A stretch of DNA of 64,000 nt from positions 18,926-82,925 of the forward strand of contig NZ_OEZH01000120.1 in NCBI RefSeq assembly GCF_900243075.1, given 5' to 3'. The DNA is from Clostridioides difficile (GTDB lineage Bacteria > Bacillota > Clostridia > Peptostreptococcales > Peptostreptococcaceae). The notes under the pieces are model-generated. The model worked only from the letters and a program-made list of their open reading frames with translations, did not search any database and had not been told where the DNA came from. Numbering within the stretch: the first letter of the stretch is position 1; each line of letters begins with the position of its first letter. Both the position numbers and the translations under genes were made by a program. Shown here piece by piece: positions 57,700 through 64,000 of the stretch.

Positions 57700-59580
57700 T
57701 TAGTTTTCGTCTTTTTCGTATATTTCTCTTCTTTTCTTACTCATTGGTAGAGATTGCTCATTCTCTTCTAATACTATTTTTTCTCCTGTAACTTTTTCTA
57801 TAGCCTCTATGTTATTTAATTTAACATTTGGATTCCATTTTCTTTCAGGAGCTTTAACTTCTACACCTGCTATAGCATTTTTAAGCATTGCCATTATTCT
57901 AACAGCATCTTCTGGAGCTAAAGTATTATTAGATAATATTTCATTCTCTATACCTTGCTTAGACTTATTGTTGTCTACCATGTGAGTCATGTATTTATTA
58001 CCAACAACTAGAGCACCTTGAACAGCTGAGAAACTTACACCAACTACTGGTATACCTCTCATACCTATTTGCTCTATGTGAGATGCGAAGTCTATATGGT
58101 TGTTTCCGAAACCTTCAGTAGTTACTACAGCTCCATCAACTTCCATAGCTTCAACTAACATACCTAATCTCTTAGATACATAGAATTTCTCAGCGTTTAC
58201 TTGTGGAGAACCAACAAATACAACACCTACTAAATCTATTTCTTCATCTTCCATAGCTCTTATTACTAATGGCTCTCTCCAGTAATGTCTTGACATTTCT
58301 TTTGATGCAGGTCCTATACAAGTTAATGCATGGATACCACCATCTAATACTTCAAGTGGAGATAATACAACTGGCATGTTTCCTAAGTCAACGTTTGGTT
58401 GAGCTCCTAATGTACCAACTGGCTCAACTGGTAATATTAGGTTGTCATGCATTGCACCTTGTCCCATTATTTCTTTTATAACAACAACTTTCTTTTTACC
58501 TTCTCTTCTGTATTGCTCTATTACTTCTTCATCAACTACTAAAGAGTCGTCAACTTTCTTTAATGCTTCTCTTATTTCTTGAGTTACATAGTCAAATGCA
58601 CGGTGAGCAGCTAGAGGTCCTGGTCTTTCCATGTTAGTTCCTGCTTTTATTGTTACTTGACCTTTGATGAATATTTCACCTTTGTCAGCAGCACCTGGTC
58701 TACCCCACATCATAGTAGTATTTAACTCACCTTCTGAAGAACCGAATTCACCTATTTGAACTCCATCTTCATCTGTACCAGTTAATACCATTACAGCTCC
58801 GTCTATAACTCTTGTTATACCTGAACCTAATTCGCCTTCTTCTTTAGTAGCGATTGGTTGTATATCTAATACAGCTTCACTGTAAGTTTCATATTTATCA
58901 GGAGTTATTATTTCTAACTTCATATCTACAACTAACTCTTGAGTTTCATTAGCTTCTTTACATATTTCTTCTGCATTTCTGATGTATAAAGTAGTTCCTT
59001 CTATTTTAGTTTCATCAGCAAATTCAACTTTATCTATTTTAAAGTGTCTTTTAGTTAAGCTTCTTAAAAGCTTCTTTTCTTCAACTTTTGGAGCTACTTC
59101 TGCTGCTTCACTTGCTACTGGAGCAGCAACGTTTGCTACTGGAGCAACAACTCCTGCTTGACCAGCTACTGATAAAGGTATTTCTAAGCTTATATTCTTA
59201 CCTTCACCTATGTGTATTTTAACTGTTTCACCTACAACTCCTGTGTTTACTGGAACTACTGCAGCTTCTGCTACTGGAGCTGCTTCTACTACTTCTTCTT
59301 CTACTGCTTCTTCTTTAGCCTCTCCTGCTTTGTATCCTTCTACGTTATCTGTAGTCATTGGAGAAAGAGCGTCTAAAGTTTCTTTTAACTTAGCTCCTAG
59401 TACTTGACCTATAGTTAATCCATTTTCTGGTATTGTTAATAATCCAGAATCCTCTAAGTCTGCAAATATTGCTGGATCTTCTAAGTTTTCTGGCGCTATA
59501 ATTGTTCCCGCTTCAAATCTACAACAACAAACTGCTGGGTCATTTGCATGGGCTTGAGCTGTTTCTAAAGTTATTGACAT
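57700..59580 (-). CDS. prdA: D-proline reductase proprotein PrdA
   Basis: 626 residues. Cys421 in GGIHALTCIGPASKE is the residue turned into a pyruvoyl group when the chain is cut after Thr420, giving about 45-kDa and 23-kDa parts. An N-terminal CCC (18-20) lies in DPAVCCCRFEAG, and an Ala/Glu/Val-rich linker spans about 85-170. The pyruvoyl binds the proline amine while PrdB Sec cuts the ring. First gene of the operon, ATG 59580 with GGAGG, 150-base leader from a sigma-54 promoter. Confidence 0.97.
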   Translation of the reverse strand: MSITLETAQAHANDPAVCCCRFEAGTIIAPENLEDPAIFADLEDSGLLTIPENGLTIGQVLGAKLKETLDALSPMTTDNVEGYKAGEAKEEAVEEEVVEAAPVAEAAVVPVNTGVVGETVKIHIGEGKNISLEIPLSVAGQAGVVAPVANVAAPVASEAAEVAPKVEEKKLLRSLTKRHFKIDKVEFADETKIEGTTLYIRNAEEICKEANETQELVVDMKLEIITPDKYETYSEAVLDIQPIATKEEGELGSGITRVIDGAVMVLTGTDEDGVQIGEFGSSEGELNTTMMWGRPGAADKGEIFIKGQVTIKAGTNMERPGPLAAHRAFDYVTQEIREALKKVDDSLVVDEEVIEQYRREGKKKVVVIKEIMGQGAMHDNLILPVEPVGTLGAQPNVDLGNMPVVLSPLEVLDGGIHALTCIGPASKEMSRHYWREPLVIRAMEDEEIDLVGVVFVGSPQVNAEKFYVSKRLGMLVEAMEVDGAVVTTEGFGNNHIDFASHIEQIGMRGIPVVGVSFSAVQGALVVGNKYMTHMVDNNKSKQGIENEILSNNTLAPEDAVRIMAMLKNAIAGVEVKAPERKWNPNVKLNNIEAIEKVTGEKIVLEENEQSLPMSKKRREIYEKDEN

Positions 59581-59738
59581 AGTATAAAATACCTCCTTAC
59601 ATTATTTTCTTATTTATTATTTTAAATCTCAATTCCTCAACAGGTAACCCCTTAACTGAGAAATTAAGTAAATTAAAACCTATATAATTTGTTATGATTA
59701 ATATTATTTTTTTCTCACTTGAAGTCACTTTATATTAT

Positions 59739-59756
59739 AAGCAATTCCTATGCCAA
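59739..59756 (-). promoter_or_regulatory. Sigma-54 promoter of the prd operon
   Basis: On the minus strand TTGGCATAGGAATTGCTT matches TGGCA-N6-TTGCT with GG-N10-GC. The activator gene prdR ends 250 bases upstream, so the enhancer sites for PrdR should lie in between; AAATATT-N5-AATATTT near 59816 is one dyad there. Confidence 0.88.
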
Positions 59757-59874
59757 CTTATTAACAAAAAGTTTTTTTCTATAATAGATTCTTCATCTAT
59801 CGCTATTTTTAGCCAAATATTATATAAATATTTATTTAAAATATGTTATTTTTTGTATTTGTAAACATTTTCTC

Positions 59875-59919
59875 AAACAAAAAAAGTGTCAATTAATCAA
59901 CACTTTTTTGTTTTTTTTA
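59875..59919 (-). terminator. Terminator after prdR
   Basis: AAAAAAAGTGT pairs with ACACTTTTTTG around CAATTAATCA, with T-rich flanks both ways. Confidence 0.8.
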
Positions 59920-60008
59920 ACATACCCATATATATAACGTTGTTACAAACATTGGTTTTACTAGCTTTCAAATTAAAGTTTATCATTTTGTCAAAATTTA
60001 GTCATGTG

Positions 60009-61769
60009 TCATATTTTAGACACATCTATTTTATATTGGTCTATCTTATAATACAATGTTGTTCTTGGTATATTTAATATTTTGGCTGCTTTAGCCTTAT
60101 TTCCATTAGACATTTTAAGTGCCTTCGTTATGTTCTTTATTTCAATCTTTTGAGTTGCCTTAGTCAAATCCAAAGGATACTCTTCTTCTTCAGTACTATT
60201 ATTTGTAGAATCTATCATATAACTTGGTACATCATCCACATCTATTTTAGAATTTTGGGACAATACAACAATATTTTCAATTGTATTTTTTAATTCTCTG
60301 ATATTTCCTTTCCATCTATAGTTTTGAAATATATCTATTACATCTTTACTAATTGTAAGAACAGGCTTATTATTTTGTTTGCATATCTCTTCTAAAAAGC
60401 TATGAACTAATAATCCTATGTCCTCTTTTCTCTCTCTAAGTGGAGGAATCTTTATCTCCACAACATTTAATCTATAGTATAAATCCTCTCTAAATTTTTC
60501 TGCCTTTACCATTTTACCTAAGTCCTTATTGGTAGCTGATATTATTCTAGGATTTATTTTTATTGTAGTATCTCCACCAACTCTTCTTATTTCTTTTTCT
60601 TGCAGAACCCTAAGCAACTTAGCCTGCATGCTAAGAGGTAAATCAGCAATTTCATCTAAAAATACAGTTCCATCCTTTGCAAGTTCAAATATACCTATTC
60701 GACCTTTTTTGCTTGCTCCAGTAAATGCACCTGATTCATACCCAAAAAACTCACTTTCAAATAGTTCATTTGGTATTGCACTACAGTTAACTGGTATAAA
60801 TTGACCCTTTCTCTCACTATAATCATGAATAGCTCTTGCAAATACTTCTTTACCTGTACCACTTTCACCCCAGATAAATATACTACTATTCGTTCTAGCT
60901 ACCTGTTTTGCAACCGCTTTCGATTTTTCCAATTTATAACTTTTACCTAAAATCTTATCAAAACTACCTTTAGATAAATTTTTAACTTCATTTTTTAGAT
61001 ATTTTAATGTATCATTTACTTTTTCAAGCTCAAGAGCTAGTATCTTAGCTTCTGTGACATCAACTTCTGTACATACAACACCAATAAATTCTTTCTTATA
61101 AAATATAGGATTTGCATGAACCAACGCATACATATTTTCTTTTTTATCAGTAAAATACAGGTCACTCATTCCAACTTTGCTATTTAGTACTTTTTCTGAA
61201 ATAGTGTTTTCCAAAAATTCATTCATCGGTCGACCAACGATGTCTTCAGACTTTATATCATATCTTTCCTCCATAAACTTATTCCACAAGATAACAACAC
61301 CTTCGTTATTTATAGCACAAATTCCTTCTTTAATTTGACCTATAATATATTTCAAGGTCAATCCATAGTCTTCTAAATGCATATATAGATAATCCCTAAT
61401 ATGCTCTTGTTTTAGGACTCCAATAATTTTATTATCTTTGAGAACAGGAAGAATTCCTATATTTTTTAATATCATTATATCTCTACATTCATCTAAGGTT
61501 AAACCTTCGCTGACATATATTACGTCCTTTTTCATTATAAGTTTTACTGGTTGGCCTTCATACTTTTTATGCATCTCATAAAGATTATGTATATCCGTCA
61601 TGGATATAATGCCTTTTAATTTGCCAGATGAATCTATTACCATTAGAGTTTTTGTGTTGCTTTTTATCATTTCTTTTATTGCATCTTCAATTCTTGTGTC
61701 TTCGTCTATAGTTGTAAATTTTGTATCCATTACCTCTTCTACTTTTTTTACTTCTGGTATCGAAAACAT
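60009..61769 (-). CDS. prdR: Sigma-54 activator PrdR
   Basis: 586 residues. Two CBS repeats (about 8-130) form the sensor, followed by a PAS domain (about 135-245), an AAA+ domain with GESGTGKE and GAFTGASKKGR, and a Fis helix-turn-helix (NKAKAAKILNIPRTTLYYKI). It activates the prd operon from upstream sites in response to proline. CBS sensors usually bind adenine nucleotides, which hints at energy input too (inference). ATG 61769 behind GGGGGG. Confidence 0.95.
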   Translation of the reverse strand: MFSIPEVKKVEEVMDTKFTTIDEDTRIEDAIKEMIKSNTKTLMVIDSSGKLKGIISMTDIHNLYEMHKKYEGQPVKLIMKKDVIYVSEGLTLDECRDIMILKNIGILPVLKDNKIIGVLKQEHIRDYLYMHLEDYGLTLKYIIGQIKEGICAINNEGVVILWNKFMEERYDIKSEDIVGRPMNEFLENTISEKVLNSKVGMSDLYFTDKKENMYALVHANPIFYKKEFIGVVCTEVDVTEAKILALELEKVNDTLKYLKNEVKNLSKGSFDKILGKSYKLEKSKAVAKQVARTNSSIFIWGESGTGKEVFARAIHDYSERKGQFIPVNCSAIPNELFESEFFGYESGAFTGASKKGRIGIFELAKDGTVFLDEIADLPLSMQAKLLRVLQEKEIRRVGGDTTIKINPRIISATNKDLGKMVKAEKFREDLYYRLNVVEIKIPPLRERKEDIGLLVHSFLEEICKQNNKPVLTISKDVIDIFQNYRWKGNIRELKNTIENIVVLSQNSKIDVDDVPSYMIDSTNNSTEEEEYPLDLTKATQKIEIKNITKALKMSNGNKAKAAKILNIPRTTLYYKIDQYKIDVSKI

Positions 61770-62093
61770 AAAGTCCCCCCTTTATAGTAGTACATCATCA
61801 AAACTTATTTATATATATTTATTCTAGCATATCATAATAATTATTTATTAGATAATTATTATTAAAATTTCTTAAGTAATTAGTATATAAATTTATATAC
61901 TCACTTTAAAATTTATAATTAAATTTATACAAATGAAATCAAGTGAATTATACCCTTAGTCTATTATTTTTTCAATACTATTTTCACCTTGAAAACATTT
62001 TTCTATTCACCAAACAATTAATGAACACCTATATCTAATTATAAATTTAAGAATATAATTAAAGTAGATACTTCTAAATAAACCATCTTTACA

Positions 62094-62133
62094 TAAAAAA
62101 AGTCTCAAAACGATTTTTAAATCACTTTGAGAC
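62094..62133 (-). terminator. Terminator after the surface protein gene
   Basis: GTCTCAAAGTGATT pairs with AATCGTTTTGAGAC, followed on minus by TTTTTTT. The rest of 61770-62093 holds only the prdR leader. Confidence 0.85.
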
Positions 62134-62170
62134 AATTTATTTTAAACTTAATAATAAATAATAATCTAGA

Positions 62171-64000
62171 TTAATTTCTTTTTCTTTTACATTGATAAGC
62201 TAATCCACAAATTGCAATGATACTAATAAATACATATGACATCATCTGAGTTTCATCACCTGTTTTTGGTGATTTTACTACTATATCATCATTCGATGGT
62301 ACTGGTGGATTTACTACAGTATCATCTTTTGATGATTCTGGTGTCTTTTCCACTGTATCACTTACTGGTGGTACTGGTGGATTTATTACTTCATCACCTG
62401 ATGGTGGTATTGGTGGATTTATTACAGTATCATCTGTTGGTGGCACTGGTGGATTTATCACTGCATCATCTGATGGTGGTACTGGTGGATTTATCACTTC
62501 ATCATCTATTGGTGGTGATGGTTTAGGCTTATGTCCATTTGTATCATCTGATGGTGGCACTGGTGGATTTACAACATCATCCGTTGGTAGACCTATGTTA
62601 AAGTTAACTTCTTGACCGTTCTTTTTCTCTATTGTATAGCTTAATAAGTTTTGCTTACTAGATGGTAATAAAGATGAATGGTCTTTTTGACCTAAATCAA
62701 ACACTGCCTTATAATATTGAATAGCTTTTGGAAAAATATAATCATAAGATACAGCAGAAATATTAGCCTTCTCATCTGGCTTTCCAACACTCTTAAGTTT
62801 AAATTTATGTTGTGTTGAAACTTCTATTTCTCCTGTACCTATTATGTTACCATTTTCATCATAAGCAGTTACTCCATCTGGTAATCTTAACTTTACTACA
62901 CCACTATAACCTACCAAGGCCACAGCTTCTGTTTCATAAGTGCCCTCTTCATTTTTTTCAAATTTAATATCAGTTAAACCATTGCTTAAACTAGGTTTTC
63001 CTGTATCATTTGGTTTTAACTCTTCACGACCTGCTTTTAACAATGCTTCCAAATAAGCTTTTGTATTTATCGCTACTTCTTTCTTCTTTTGATACTCAGC
63101 TCTTTCTTCTTCAGTTTCTGCATTTTCTATAAATATATCATAAAGGTCTATAGAACTTTGATACTGATTAAGTCTTTCTTGTTCATCTATTTGTCCAAGA
63201 ATAATCCAAATTGCACTTTGAGTAGCTGAGTAAGTTATTATGTCATTTTCTTCTCCACCTAAATTAAATTGTTGCTTATATCCAAATCCATCAAATTCAG
63301 AACCTGCATATAGTATAGATTTAACTGCATCTTCATTTTGATTTTCTTGACCATTAAAATCTTCTGCTGGTAAATATGGGCTCTTCCCATCACTACTTGG
63401 AGGTTTTAAATGGTTATTATAACAAAATGCAGTTTGCTCTCCATCTTCACCTTCTATTACATACTTTTTACCCTTTGTACTTGCTCCTATAAGACCTTCT
63501 ATTACATAGTCAAAAGTTAAAGTCTTCGTAATATCATCAAATCTTATATCATAATAAGACCTATCTGAACCATCTGTTTCTTTTAGCAAACAAGAATTTT
63601 TTACTTTTGCTTTTTTATCATGCCATAAACTGACAAATGAGTCTTTTTGGGTAAGTACTTGGTTAATTTCTGATTGTTCATCTATCTTTACATTTTCTTC
63701 ATCTTCCCAAAAATTATATACTATTTTATTTATTTGAGATAAAGTCATATCAAGAATTTTATCAATATCTTGTTTTAAACTCATTTCTTCTATAACTATT
63801 TCTTCTAATGGTTTTTCTTCTTCTGGAATTTGACCGTCTAATGGTTTCTCTCCTTCTGGAGTCTGTCCATCTGATGGTTTCTCTCCCTCTGGTGTTTGTC
63901 CATCTGATGGTTTTTCTCCTTCTGGTGTTTGTCCGTCTGATGGTTTTTCTCCTTCTGGTGTTTGTCCGTCTGATGGTTTTTCTCCTTCTGGTGTTTGTCC
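62171..64000 (-). CDS. Cell-wall-anchored surface protein with SPKTG signal (5' end outside window)
   Basis: The frame is open to the right edge, so at least 609 residues are seen and the signal peptide is missing. From the edge come six 11-residue repeats (GQTPEGEKPSD type), then a structured domain, then a Pro-rich stalk with five NPPVP and one NPPIP sites, and the sorting signal SPKTG, a TM segment and KRKRN tail. SPKTG is the sortase B signal of C. difficile, and NPPVP is the cut site of its PPEP-1 protease, so the protein is expected to be releasable adhesin. It matches the known PPEP-1 substrate next to prdR. Confidence 0.88.
   Translation of the reverse strand, partial: GQTPEGEKPSDGQTPEGEKPSDGQTPEGEKPSDGQTPEGEKPSDGQTPEGEKPLDGQIPEEEKPLEEIVIEEMSLKQDIDKILDMTLSQINKIVYNFWEDEENVKIDEQSEINQVLTQKDSFVSLWHDKKAKVKNSCLLKETDGSDRSYYDIRFDDITKTLTFDYVIEGLIGASTKGKKYVIEGEDGEQTAFCYNNHLKPPSSDGKSPYLPAEDFNGQENQNEDAVKSILYAGSEFDGFGYKQQFNLGGEENDIITYSATQSAIWIILGQIDEQERLNQYQSSIDLYDIFIENAETEEERAEYQKKKEVAINTKAYLEALLKAGREELKPNDTGKPSLSNGLTDIKFEKNEEGTYETEAVALVGYSGVVKLRLPDGVTAYDENGNIIGTGEIEVSTQHKFKLKSVGKPDEKANISAVSYDYIFPKAIQYYKAVFDLGQKDHSSLLPSSKQNLLSYTIEKKNGQEVNFNIGLPTDDVVNPPVPPSDDTNGHKPKPSPPIDDEVINPPVPPSDDAVINPPVPPTDDTVINPPIPPSGDEVINPPVPPVSDTVEKTPESSKDDTVVNPPVPSNDDIVVKSPKTGDETQMMSYVFISIIAICGLAYQCKRKRN
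62263..62580 (-). repeat. Coding repeats: NPPVP-PSDD stalk
   Basis: Six copies of a roughly 10-14-residue unit (V-I/V-NPPVPP-S/T-D-D). Each offers a Pro-Pro bond for PPEP-1, so the stalk can be cut at several places. Confidence 0.8.
63803..64000 (-). repeat. 33-bp tandem coding repeats
   Basis: Six 33-bp units run from the window edge inward, nearly identical at the edge and decaying towards 63803. The array continues beyond the window. Confidence 0.85.

Noticed and set aside
62236..62526. Leucine-rich plus-strand ORF opposite the surface protein stalk
   Set aside because: Antisense of the NPPVP repeats, without a ribosome site.

Overview
The window looks like a chromosomal segment of Clostridioides difficile. 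The evidence is very AT-rich DNA, AGA-biased arginine codons in the native genes, the proline reductase (prd) operon with a selenocysteine codon, a BclA-type collagen-like exosporium gene, an SPKTG-sorted surface protein with NPPVP repeats, and a sigma-54 regulated cysteine desulfidase. Species is inferred from family knowledge, not from a search.

Left part (1-15.1 kb). A truncated MFS gene is followed by an ABC-2 export operon (small membrane peptide, ATPase, two permeases; minus strand). Its likely partner two-component system (13.1-14.9 kb, minus) is now about 9 kb away. The gap is filled by plus-strand, CGN-arginine-rich genes: LysR regulator, AhpD-like protein, MFS, aldo-keto reductase, RpiR regulator, beta-glucoside PTS and 6-phospho-beta-glucosidase. 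A perfect 37-bp direct repeat derived from the 3' end of the histidine kinase gene flanks this module at 4054-4090 and 13112-13148, so it appears to be an acquired insertion.

Middle part (15.1-33.7 kb). A mixed set: YidC-family insertase, nitroreductase, MATE pump with its MarR repressor and tandem operators, PadR regulator with two flavodoxin-fold proteins, several decaying genes (truncated methyltransferase, broken AraC regulator), a cupin behind a MerR-type 19-bp-spacer promoter, an OpuC-type compatible-solute transporter, a UvrA2-like ATPase, a PIG-L deacetylase, Hsp33, a methyltransferase, an alpha/beta-type SASP and an M20 peptidase.

Lysine/DAP and spore block (33.8-46.1 kb). L-serine dehydratase, dapA1, a lysine riboswitch ahead of asd-dapA2-dapB1-dapH, an SPFH protein, a second dapB, then bclA2 and an ECF sigma/anti-sigma pair. 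Duplicate dapA and dapB copies lie outside the riboswitch-controlled operon.

Amino-acid fermentation block (46.2-64 kb, minus strand). hpt, cdsB with its sigma-54 promoter, cdsR with an overlapping small membrane ORF, a methyltransferase, an SSB-like protein, then the prd operon read as prdA, a small protein, prdB (in-frame UGA), prdD, prdE, a prdE-like gene, prdF and a TauE/SafE permease. Its activator prdR lies just upstream. A sortase substrate with PPEP-1-type sites runs off the right edge. Consensus GG-N10-GC sigma-54 promoters precede prdA and cdsB, and a third one faces the 3' end of the prd operon with no gene behind it. Strong hairpins between prdB and prdD and between prdF and the permease gene probably set subunit ratios.
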